A stretch of 55,464 bases of DNA, from positions 1-55,464 of the forward strand of contig QCAW01000006.1 in the NCBI GenBank assembly GCA_003281795.1, in the 5' to 3' direction. This DNA is from Pelagibacteraceae bacterium AG-345-F21 (GTDB taxonomy: Bacteria > Pseudomonadota > Alphaproteobacteria > Pelagibacterales > Pelagibacteraceae). The notes beneath the pieces are model-generated. The model was not told the origin of the DNA. It searched no databases and saw nothing but the letters and a program-made list of their open reading frames with translations. Shown in pieces: positions 37,070 through 44,383 of this stretch. Each line of letters opens with the position of its first letter. The stretch's first letter is position 1. A program made the position numbers and the translations under genes.

Positions 37070-38122
37070 CTAATTTACTATTTGAAAACTTGGGGATGTC
37101 AATTCATATAATCTACTTAAAGTTCTCTTAAATGGGTCAGACAAAACGTCTGATGAACCAAGATTGTTTATATCTTTAAATAACGAAATCATTAAAGGTA
37201 TTTTGTTTTCATAAAAAATATCGATTAAAGTAATAAATCTTTTTTGCTGGTTAGAATTTTCATTACTAAAACTAGGAATATTTTCAATTACAATAAATTT
37301 ACAATTTTTTGCTAGTTTTAAATAATCTTCTGCACCATAATTTGCGTCGCATAGTTGTTTAAAATCAAACCTTATTATTCCTTCAAAATAATTTGTAAAC
37401 TCTAAATTTCTTCCTTTAATATTTAATTTAAGTGTCTTGTTTTTTTTATTTTTAGTCAATTTTCTAAAAATTTGATTAATTTGAAATAAATTCTTTTCGT
37501 TATTGGGGCAAAAAGCTCTTTGAAGTTTGTTGTCTCCTAACTTTCTATAATCATTTTCTAATAATAATTCTTTTTCGACACAATGTTTTTTTATTATTGA
37601 AATAAAAGGTAAAAATTGTTCTCTTTGTAAACCATCTTTATATAAATCTTTCAAAGCGGTATTTGTTGTAATAATAATTTTAATATTTTCTTTAAAAATG
37701 CACTCAAAAAGCTTACCTAATATCATTGCATCAACTATATTAGTAACTTGAAATTCATCTAAATAGATAACTTTAAATTTTTTTAACTTTTTTACGAAAG
37801 ATTCTATTGAGTTTTCTTTATCTTTATTTTCCATTTGATGTCTATAATCATGAAATTTAATCATAAATTCGTTAAAATGAAGTCTTTGTTTCGATAAAGA
37901 AAGATTATTAAATATAAAATTAAGTATCATTGTTTTGCCTACACCAACACCACCAAATAGATAAAAACATAAATAATCATCTTTTTTAAAAAAAAATTTA
38001 AAAATACTTTTTTTAGTTTTTAAAAAAACTATAATAGATTTAACTATTTCAATTTGACTGGAATTTTGCTCAAAATTGTTGTTTTTACAGTAATTACGGA
38101 ATGAAGATATTAAGGATTTCAT
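37070..38122 (-). CDS. zapE: AFG1/ZapE-family ATPase
   Basis: 350 residues from the ATG at 38122, which overlaps the galE stop as ATGA; an ATG 11 codons earlier is also in frame. Walker A is GGVGVGKTMIL, Walker B VIYLDEFQV, and sensor-1 IIITTN with RFLPFI-like QFLPFI following. The C-terminal IPSFSNENSNQQKRFITLIDIFYENKIPLM is typical. ZapE binds FtsZ and is needed under low oxygen or heat in E. coli; the mitochondrial relative LACE1/AFG1 acts in protein quality control. Confidence 0.9.
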   Translation of the reverse strand: MKSLISSFRNYCKNNNFEQNSSQIEIVKSIIVFLKTKKSIFKFFFKKDDYLCFYLFGGVGVGKTMILNFIFNNLSLSKQRLHFNEFMIKFHDYRHQMENKDKENSIESFVKKLKKFKVIYLDEFQVTNIVDAMILGKLFECIFKENIKIIITTNTALKDLYKDGLQREQFLPFISIIKKHCVEKELLLENDYRKLGDNKLQRAFCPNNEKNLFQINQIFRKLTKNKKNKTLKLNIKGRNLEFTNYFEGIIRFDFKQLCDANYGAEDYLKLAKNCKFIVIENIPSFSNENSNQQKRFITLIDIFYENKIPLMISLFKDINNLGSSDVLSDPFKRTLSRLYELTSPSFQIVN

Positions 38123-39099
38123 TTTCCACTTAGTGCTTTTTCCCATTTTAAGCAACTTTTAACAATTAAACTTAATTTATTATATTTTGGTTTCCATTTT
38201 ATAAATCTAAATAATCTATTATTATTAGATATTATTGAGACCATATCACCACTTCTTCTGGGGTGTTCAAGAATTTTTAAATTTTTATTACAATATTTTT
38301 TAAATTCGTTAATAACTTCTTTAACAGAAATCCCTTTGCTATAGCCACAATTTAAAATTTTTGATTTCTTTGTTTTGTCAATTTTTTTTAAAACTTTAAA
38401 GTGTAACTCAGATATATCCGAAACATGAATATAATCTCGAATACAAGTTCCGTCTTTTGTTTTATAGTCTGTTCCGTAAATTTTAAATATTGGATTTTTT
38501 TTCTCTGTTTCTAAAGACAAATTTTTAAATAATTGATCGCCTTTATTAATCTGACCAATCTTTCCAGTATCGCTCGCGCCAGCTACATTAAAAAATCTTA
38601 ATATTCCAAAATTAATTTTATTCTTTTTGCAAAAATTTTTTATTAAATTTTCACCTTTCAATTTAGTTTTCCCGTAAACACTTGTTGGTTTTAAAATTGA
38701 ATTTTCACTTACTTTTTTTAAACCGTCACTATACACAGCGCATGTTGAAGAAAAAACAAAATTTCTTACGTTAGTATTTTTCATAGCGATTAATAAATTT
38801 TTCGTTCCTTTAACGTTTATTCTTTCATATTTTTTTGGGTTTTTTTGACTTTCTCCAACTGATAAAACTGCTGCAAGATGAATAATTGAATCAATATTGT
38901 TTTTATTAATTATAAGATTGATTTTTTTTATATCCAAAATATTCGCTTTTATAAATTTTGCTTTTTTGTGTATTAATTTTTTAAACCCAGTTGATAAATT
39001 ATCTACAATAATATTTTTTTTTTTATTTTTAACTAATATTTCAGAAATATGAGAACCTATATAACCAGCTCCACCTGTTATAAGTACGTTTTTTATCAT
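38119..39099 (-). CDS. galE: UDP-glucose 4-epimerase (extended SDR)
   Basis: 326 residues. The NAD-binding GGAGYIGSH is at 9-17, followed by IIVDNLSTGF, HLAAVLSVGESQ, SSTCAVYSD, the catalytic Tyr-x3-Lys as SVYGKTKLKGE, and DYIHVSDISELH. It interconverts UDP-glucose and UDP-galactose for surface glycans. The GTDYKTKDGTCIRDYIHV segment is typical of GalE rather than other epimerases. It overlaps zapE by 4 nt and lies downstream of tRNA-Arg on the same strand. Confidence 0.92.
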   Translation of the reverse strand: MIKNVLITGGAGYIGSHISEILVKNKKKNIIVDNLSTGFKKLIHKKAKFIKANILDIKKINLIINKNNIDSIIHLAAVLSVGESQKNPKKYERINVKGTKNLLIAMKNTNVRNFVFSSTCAVYSDGLKKVSENSILKPTSVYGKTKLKGENLIKNFCKKNKINFGILRFFNVAGASDTGKIGQINKGDQLFKNLSLETEKKNPIFKIYGTDYKTKDGTCIRDYIHVSDISELHFKVLKKIDKTKKSKILNCGYSKGISVKEVINEFKKYCNKNLKILEHPRRSGDMVSIISNNNRLFRFIKWKPKYNKLSLIVKSCLKWEKALSGK

Positions 39100-39114
39100 A
39101 ATAATTTAATGTAG

Positions 39115-39191
39115 TGGCGCGCCCTGAAGGATTCGAACCTACGACCCTCGGTTTAGAAAACCGATGCTCTATCCAACTGAGCTAAGGGCGC
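39115..39191 (-). tRNA. tRNA-Arg(TCT)
   Basis: Acceptor GCGCCCT pairs with AGGGCGC, the D arm is TAGCTCAGTTGGATAGAGCA, the anticodon loop TTTCTAA gives TCT, the T arm contains GGTTCGAATCC, and CCA is encoded. It lies 21 nt downstream of fbpC and 15 nt upstream of galE, all on the minus strand, so it may be processed from a longer transcript. Confidence 0.97.
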
Positions 39192-39212
39192 ATTAATTAA
39201 CACTATATTTAC

Positions 39213-40283
39213 TTAAAAACACACTAAATGGTCAATATAAATCGGAGATTTAATCCCAAATTTTTCTGACTTTTCATGTTGATGAATATGATGTGAATGC
39301 ACAAATACCGGCAAATGCTCTCCATTTTTTGTTTTTAGAGTGTATATAAAATTTGTTCCTCTGAATTTTCTATCTGCCACTTCTAGCTTTAATGCACTCT
39401 GGTCATCATGAATAAGATCTTCGGGTTGTAGTAATAATCTCACTTTAGAGCCTGTGGGAAAGTTATTTGATAGTTTTCCTCTAATTTCTCCTAATTCATC
39501 ATGTCTAAGTCTGTGAACTGCACATTCACTATCAACAACCTCAACATTAATAAATATACCTTTGTTTAAAAAATTAGCTACTTCAATAGAATTTGGTTCG
39601 TGATGAACATTATAAGGTATATCATATTGCTTCAATGATTGGTCCAAAATTATTCCACACTTGTCTGCAGTTGAAAAAGCTTCGTAAGAGTCGTGAGTAA
39701 CTATTATCGTAGTAAGATTAATTCTTTTTAGTAATTTTTTTACTGAAACTTGAATTTCTTCCTTTAAACTTTGATCTATATTAGAAAAAGGCTCATCTAA
39801 TAAAAGCAAATCAGGTTTGGATAATAAAGATCTAGCTAAAGATACCCGTTGCGCTTCACCAGCACTTATTTGATGAGGAAATTTTTCTAAAATTGGTTCT
39901 ATATGTAATAGCTTGGTGATTTCATCAGTTTTTACGTTAGAGTTGTTTCCATTTAACCTTTTTTTACCAAAATTAATATTGTCTATAACTTTATAGTTTG
40001 GGAACAAAGAGTTGTCCTGGAAAGATAAAGCTATATTTCTCTTTTCAGGTTCCATATGAATTTTATCTGAAGCAATTAATTTACCCTTAAGAAATATTTT
40101 ACCCGAGTCTAATTTTTGTAATCCAGCTAATGTTCTTAGAATTGTAGTTTTTCCAATTCCAGATGGACCTAACAAAGAAATAATTTGACCTTGATCTTCT
40201 ATTATAAGATTTACATCGTTAACTTTATTTTTTTCACTAGCGGTAAAATTACCTTTTTGGATTTCAAGAAAATGCTTAGACAT
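39213..40283 (-). CDS. fbpC: Iron(III) ABC transporter, ATP-binding protein
   Basis: 356 residues. Walker A is GPSGIGKTTILR, the signature is ISAGEAQRVSLARSLL (variant of LSGGQ), and Walker B is LLLLDEPFSNID. A TOBE-type C-terminal domain follows. The tail is His-rich (VHSHHIHQHE), a feature also seen in related transporters and perhaps a metal contact. It energises the FbpB permease. It is last of the fbpA-microprotein-fbpB-fbpC set, 12 nt after fbpB, and ends 21 nt before tRNA-Arg. Confidence 0.9.
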   Translation of the reverse strand: MSKHFLEIQKGNFTASEKNKVNDVNLIIEDQGQIISLLGPSGIGKTTILRTLAGLQKLDSGKIFLKGKLIASDKIHMEPEKRNIALSFQDNSLFPNYKVIDNINFGKKRLNGNNSNVKTDEITKLLHIEPILEKFPHQISAGEAQRVSLARSLLSKPDLLLLDEPFSNIDQSLKEEIQVSVKKLLKRINLTTIIVTHDSYEAFSTADKCGIILDQSLKQYDIPYNVHHEPNSIEVANFLNKGIFINVEVVDSECAVHRLRHDELGEIRGKLSNNFPTGSKVRLLLQPEDLIHDDQSALKLEVADRKFRGTNFIYTLKTKNGEHLPVFVHSHHIHQHEKSEKFGIKSPIYIDHLVCF

Positions 40284-40295
40284 TACAAGATTATA

Positions 40296-41912
40296 TTAGT
40301 TTTTTTGTGAAAGTATATATTTTGAGGAAAATATTATGAGAAATGTGGCCCAACTTATCAAAAATAATGAAGGTAAAGCTGCTGCTTCTAGTAAATCTTG
40401 AGATGCGTATACGTACGCTTGAGTAGCAAAAGTCTCAAAATTAAAAGGTCTTAATATCATCGTTATCGGTAACTCTTTTATAATTTCTAAAGAGATAAGA
40501 ACTACTATCAAAATAATATTATTTTTGAGATATGGAACATGAATTCTAGAAAACGTTTTAATTTTTGAATAGCCAAGTAAATAAGCGCTCTCATCTATTG
40601 AATTATTTATTTTTTCATAACTAGATTTAATTCCATTAAAAGAAAGAGAGAAAAATCTTATAAAGTAAGCTAAAATTAAACCAAACATTGAACCAATAAA
40701 TAATTTTTTAGTGCTCCCAAGATTGGTATTTGCATTAATTATATCGCTAAGATTTGAAAATAATGTAATAAATGCAACTGCCAAAATTACTCCTGGTATA
40801 GCGTATCCTGAAATTGAAAAATTAGTTAGATAATTTAAAATTTTACTTTTTGATATTCTGCTTCCATAGTTTATAAATAACGAAATAAGAACAAGAACTA
40901 AACTTGATAAACCAACTAAATAAATAGTGTTTAGATTAATTTTTAATATATCAATATCTTGAATATATTTAGGAAATTTTAATGTCCAATATATCATTTG
41001 AGAAACAGGAAATACAAAACTAATAAAGAAAACCATAGCGCAAAAAGAAAATGCTAATAATGATTTTTTACCGCTTAGTTTGATTTTATTTATAGGTTTA
41101 AATCCTCTACCTGGTTGGTGGTATTTAGCATCTTTTCTTGAATAAATTTCAATAGATAGTAGAGCTAAAATAAATATTAATAATATAAATGAAATTTGGT
41201 TTGCCGAATTGAGGTCATCAAAAGAAAGCCAAGAATTATAAATACCAGTGGTTAACGTTGAGACACTAAAAGTTGATACAGTTCCAAAGTCAGATAAGCA
41301 TTCCATTGCTACTAAAGCTAAACCTGCAATTATAGCTGGTCTTGCAGAAGGAAGAATAATTCTAAATAGTGTTTCTTTTTCTGAAAGACCTAAATTTTGA
41401 CCAACTTCGATATAATTGTTTGATTGGAAGAAAAATGATGATCTAGTTAAAACATATACATATGGAAATAACGAAAAACTAATAGCTATAATAGATCCTA
41501 GAACTCCATCTAATTTAGGTATATGGGGATTATAATTATATTCACCAAAAAAACTTGTGAGTATTGAGTATGCAGTTCCATAATTTTCAAAAAAAGCAAT
41601 TATTGAAAAAGCAAAAATATATCCTGGTATTGCAAACGCCAAAATTAAAGCCCAACTAAAGAATTTACATAAAGGAAATTCATAAAAAGAAATAAAGTAT
41701 GCTGAAATAGTGCCTAGTAAAAAAGTGATAATTAAAACTGATATGAGAATAGTCAATGAATTGCTTATATAGTCGAAAAGAAATGTATTTTTAAGCAATG
41801 TAAAATAATTACTTGTTTCTGAAAAAAAACTGAAAAATATAGTAATAATTGGTAATGCCACTATTAATGCAATTAAAAAAGAACTAAAAAACCAAATATT
41901 ATATTTTGTCAT
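40296..41912 (-). CDS. fbpB: Iron(III) ABC transporter permease, fused two-domain form
   Basis: 538 residues with about 12 membrane helices in two homologous halves, as in FbpB/SfuB. Each half carries an EAA loop: VGQNLGLSEKETLFRIILPSARPAI in the first and the SAYLLGYSKIKTFSRIHVPYLK region in the second. It forms the whole channel, driven by FbpC and fed by FbpA. It is separated from the upstream microprotein by 78 bp that contain a palindromic element (41931-41977). Confidence 0.92.
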   Translation of the reverse strand: MTKYNIWFFSSFLIALIVALPIITIFFSFFSETSNYFTLLKNTFLFDYISNSLTILISVLIITFLLGTISAYFISFYEFPLCKFFSWALILAFAIPGYIFAFSIIAFFENYGTAYSILTSFFGEYNYNPHIPKLDGVLGSIIAISFSLFPYVYVLTRSSFFFQSNNYIEVGQNLGLSEKETLFRIILPSARPAIIAGLALVAMECLSDFGTVSTFSVSTLTTGIYNSWLSFDDLNSANQISFILLIFILALLSIEIYSRKDAKYHQPGRGFKPINKIKLSGKKSLLAFSFCAMVFFISFVFPVSQMIYWTLKFPKYIQDIDILKINLNTIYLVGLSSLVLVLISLFINYGSRISKSKILNYLTNFSISGYAIPGVILAVAFITLFSNLSDIINANTNLGSTKKLFIGSMFGLILAYFIRFFSLSFNGIKSSYEKINNSIDESAYLLGYSKIKTFSRIHVPYLKNNIILIVVLISLEIIKELPITMILRPFNFETFATQAYVYASQDLLEAAALPSLFLISWATFLIIFSSKYILSQKN

Positions 41913-41930
41913 AAGCTACTATCTTGTTTA

Positions 41931-41977
41931 ATCTCTGACTAAAGCGGCTTTATAAAGCTTGCATTTAAGCCAGAGAT
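41931..41977. repeat. Nested inverted repeats before fbpB
   Basis: ATCTCT (41931-41936) pairs with AGAGAT (41972-41977), and GGCTT (41946-41950) with AAGCC (41967-41971), forming a two-part stem with a one-sided bulge. Inside lies a perfect 12-bp palindrome GCTTTATAAAGC (41947-41958), which could form an alternative fold. It sits between the CxxC microprotein and fbpB, so it could be an RNA processing or attenuation element. There is no U-tract, so it is not a standard terminator. Confidence 0.45.
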
Positions 41978-41990
41978 CTTGACGTCAAAC

Positions 41991-42161
41991 TTAATCATTT
42001 TTAAATAATGAAGATACAATTATTTTAAATTCTTTATTGTTTATCTTTGAGATATCTCTCTTTGAAATTTTTTTTTCCATTATCTTTGCTTGATTCATGC
42101 AAGGCGAACAACCAGTTCTCAATTTATTTAAATTAATTACTTTTTTTTTTATTCGCCTCAT
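41991..42161 (-). CDS. Small CxxC protein within the iron-transport operon
   Basis: 56 residues, ATG to TAA, 19 nt downstream of fbpA and upstream of fbpB on the same strand. It has a basic start (MRRIKKKVI), then RTGCSPCMNQAKIMEKK with Cys18 and Cys21 as a CxxC pair, and a Lys/Ile-rich tail ending SSLFKND. There is no signal peptide or membrane helix. CxxC in so small a basic protein suggests metal or cluster binding or a redox role, perhaps linked to iron. It has only two cysteines, unlike the four of bacterioferritin-associated ferredoxin. I do not recognise the family. Confidence 0.6.
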   Translation of the reverse strand: MRRIKKKVINLNKLRTGCSPCMNQAKIMEKKISKRDISKINNKEFKIIVSSLFKND

Positions 42162-42180
42162 ATGATTAACAAACGTGTAA

Positions 42181-43197
42181 CTATTTCCAACCTGCAGCCG
42201 TCATTACTTCTAAAGCATCAGCTTGTCTTTTTCCATAATTTACGACTTTAGTTTTTAGATCTTGTTTAAAATCTAACCCCATATTTACTACTAATGGATG
42301 CGGAGAAATTCCTGCAATCATTGGATATTCGAAAGTATTATTTACTATATGATTTTGAGCTTCACCACTTAGTAAAAATTCTACCAATTTAATTGCATTA
42401 GCTTTATTAGGAGCTCCTTTAACTAAACCAGCTCCACTAATATTCATATGTGTTCCTCTTCCATCTTGATTAGGAAAAAATGGTTTTACTTTCTTGGCAG
42501 CAGCTTGTTGTTCTGGTCCTTTTTTTCCAGATAACATTAATGCTAAATAATATGTATTTGCTACAGCAATATCAGCTTCTCCGGCTGCTACCGCTAATAT
42601 TTGAGCTCTGTCATTTCCTTTTGGAGCTCTAGCCATATTAGAAACCATTCCTTTTGACCACTCTGCAACTTTACCTTTTCCATTATTCTTAATTAATGAA
42701 GCTACAAGTGATTGATTATAAATATTATTTGAAGCTCTTATTACTAATCTACCTTTCCATTTCGGATCAGCTAAACTTTCATAAGTTAATCCCGCTAACT
42801 CTGCACCGCTAACTCTTTCAGGAGCAAAATAAACTATTCTTGCTCGTTTTGCTATTCCAACCCATTTAGATGTTCTAAAATTACTAGGAACTGCTGATTT
42901 TATAGCATCACTTGTAAGGCCACCTTGTAAGTTAGCCGCAAAAGCTCCTAATCTTCCTGCATCTGCAGTAATATATAAATCAGCTTGACTATCGGAACCT
43001 TCCTCTATGATCCTTTTTTCTAAAGCACCAGTTTTTCCTGATATAACATTAACTTTAATTCCTGTTTTGGCTGTAAATTTTTCATAGAGCTGAACATCAG
43101 AGTCGTAATGTCTAGCACTAAATATGTTCACTTCATTAGCAAACGAACTTCCAGCAAAGATTAGAAAAGTTAATAACGATATTAATATTTTTTTCAT
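42181..43197 (-). CDS. fbpA: Iron(III) ABC transporter substrate-binding protein
   Basis: 338 residues. The signal peptide is MKKILISLLTFLIFAGSSFA with cleavage near Ala20. The mature protein starts NEVNIFSARHYDSD, and the paired tyrosines Tyr216-Tyr217 in VANTYYLAL match the ferric-iron ligands of FbpA/FutA proteins; Tyr31 may add a further one. It captures Fe(III) in the periplasm. The Shine-Dalgarno region is an unusual (GA)6 run ending close to the ATG. Two Fur-box-like sites lie upstream, so iron repression is expected. Confidence 0.94.
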   Translation of the reverse strand: MKKILISLLTFLIFAGSSFANEVNIFSARHYDSDVQLYEKFTAKTGIKVNVISGKTGALEKRIIEEGSDSQADLYITADAGRLGAFAANLQGGLTSDAIKSAVPSNFRTSKWVGIAKRARIVYFAPERVSGAELAGLTYESLADPKWKGRLVIRASNNIYNQSLVASLIKNNGKGKVAEWSKGMVSNMARAPKGNDRAQILAVAAGEADIAVANTYYLALMLSGKKGPEQQAAAKKVKPFFPNQDGRGTHMNISGAGLVKGAPNKANAIKLVEFLLSGEAQNHIVNNTFEYPMIAGISPHPLVVNMGLDFKQDLKTKVVNYGKRQADALEVMTAAGWK

Positions 43198-43198
43198 A

Positions 43199-43210
43199 TC
43201 TCTCTCTCTC
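43199..43210 (-). promoter_or_regulatory. (GA)6 ribosome-binding tract of fbpA
   Basis: Immediately upstream of the fbpA ATG the minus strand reads (GA)6 then one T. This purine run supplies the only Shine-Dalgarno-like sequence and ends a base from the start, closer than optimal, so the pairing register is ambiguous. Dinucleotide repeats are prone to slippage, which could tune spacing and expression. Confidence 0.55.
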
Positions 43211-43220
43211 TTTTTTTATT

Positions 43221-43264
43221 GATAATGATTATCATTTACAATATTATGATAATGATTATCATTT
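43221..43264. promoter_or_regulatory. Two tandem Fur-box-like operators
   Basis: The 17-mer GATAATGATTATCATTT occurs twice, at 43221-43237 and 43248-43264, 27 bp apart. Each has the core palindrome AATGATTATCATT of the classical Fur box. They lie between divergent fbpA (start 43197) and the 71-aa gene (start 43331). On the minus strand TAATAT just downstream of the distal box could serve as a -10, which would place that box in the spacer. This is the textbook arrangement for iron-dependent repression. Confidence 0.85.
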
Positions 43265-43330
43265 GCATAATTGACGCACCTATTTGTAGAACCTTGTTGA
43301 TAACTTTTAATAAATAAGGTTTAAGTAATA

Positions 43331-43546
43331 ATGCTTCAAATCAATCCAAAAAAATTTAAACATATTCAAAACAAAACCATACCTTCTCCGTTAAGACCAA
43401 AATTTAGAAATAAAAAAGATACTAATATATACTTTTTATCCAAACGAAGGCTTGATGGTAAAAAAAAAGAACTTTTAATTCAAAGAATTAAATATTCAAG
43501 CATAATTCTAACTGTAATGATTGGTGGATACTTTTTAACTAATTAA
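43331..43546 (+). CDS. Small basic protein with C-terminal membrane helix
   Basis: 71 residues. The first 50 are very basic (many Lys/Arg, with PSPLRPKFRNKK and SKRRLDGKKKELL). A single hydrophobic segment, SSIILTVMIGGYFLTN, ends the protein, as in tail-anchored proteins. It is divergent from fbpA across the Fur boxes, so it may be iron-controlled too. Its stop overlaps the convergent hydratase gene by 4 nt. I recognise no family. Confidence 0.6.
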   Translation: MLQINPKKFKHIQNKTIPSPLRPKFRNKKDTNIYFLSKRRLDGKKKELLIQRIKYSSIILTVMIGGYFLTN

Positions 43547-44328
43547 ATTATTTTAGTACTTACTGACCCAAGTTTTTCAATTTTCCCTTTATAAAATCCT
43601 TTTCCTAATATTGGAACAACACCAACTGTTGAGCCGGTAAAGACATAAAAATCCTTATTCAATTGAATTTTATCTTTTTTGAGTTTATTTAAAACAAATC
43701 TTAAAGCATTAAGAGGATTTTTATAAACAGTATTTGTATTTCCATCGACAGAATGATTTATTTTGATATTTGAAATATTTGTTTTTAAATTACTAATTTT
43801 TATTTTTTTAAATTTTTGTTTTTTACCTATTATGAATTTTACATTAGCTCCAAAATCAGAGCACAAGTCACCAAGATATTTGATACCTTTTTTACTTTGA
43901 CGATATCCAACAACTTCGATGCAAGGTGCCATTTGAGAAATAAACTTTTGAAAATTATTATTATTTAACTTTTTATTATATTTAAAAAAGGATTTTTTTA
44001 AGAAATAGCATACTTCAAGTTCTATGCCTAAAGTATATTTGTTTATCTTTACACTTTTATTATTTTTTAAAAAATTATGTTTATAAACACTTGAATAAAA
44101 TGGTTCTTTTTCCTTTAATTTTTTTAAGAGGGATATACCTGTCCCACCTGCTTTAAAACCAATTATAGGTTTATTTATTTTGCTATCACACAACTTATTA
44201 AACTTTTGAGCTTCAGATAATTTTTTTGTATATAAAGAAGGAATAGGTGGAACTATTTTGTTTTTGATAAAAGCATTGACTAATTTATTTGCAATCTTTT
44301 CAGTTTGTTTTTTTTTCTTATTATTCAT
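43543..44328 (-). CDS. Hydratase / 2-keto-4-pentenoate hydratase (MhpD/FAH superfamily) protein
   Basis: 261 residues. The FAH fold is seen in IGFKAGGTG, GIELEVCYFL (metal Glu residues), PCIEVVGYRQ, DFGANVKFIIG, NPLNALRFVLNKL, and the C-terminal FTGSTVGVVPILGKGFYKGKIEKLGSVS. Relatives hydrate 2-hydroxydienoates in aromatic catabolism. No aromatic pathway genes are close, so the substrate is unknown. It lies alone between convergent and divergent neighbours, with pyk divergent 55 bp from its start. Confidence 0.8.
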   Translation of the reverse strand: MNNKKKKQTEKIANKLVNAFIKNKIVPPIPSLYTKKLSEAQKFNKLCDSKINKPIIGFKAGGTGISLLKKLKEKEPFYSSVYKHNFLKNNKSVKINKYTLGIELEVCYFLKKSFFKYNKKLNNNNFQKFISQMAPCIEVVGYRQSKKGIKYLGDLCSDFGANVKFIIGKKQKFKKIKISNLKTNISNIKINHSVDGNTNTVYKNPLNALRFVLNKLKKDKIQLNKDFYVFTGSTVGVVPILGKGFYKGKIEKLGSVSTKII

Positions 44329-44383
44329 AATTATCTATTATATACTTAGATGATTAGAAATGTTATACCATAATAACTTGAAA

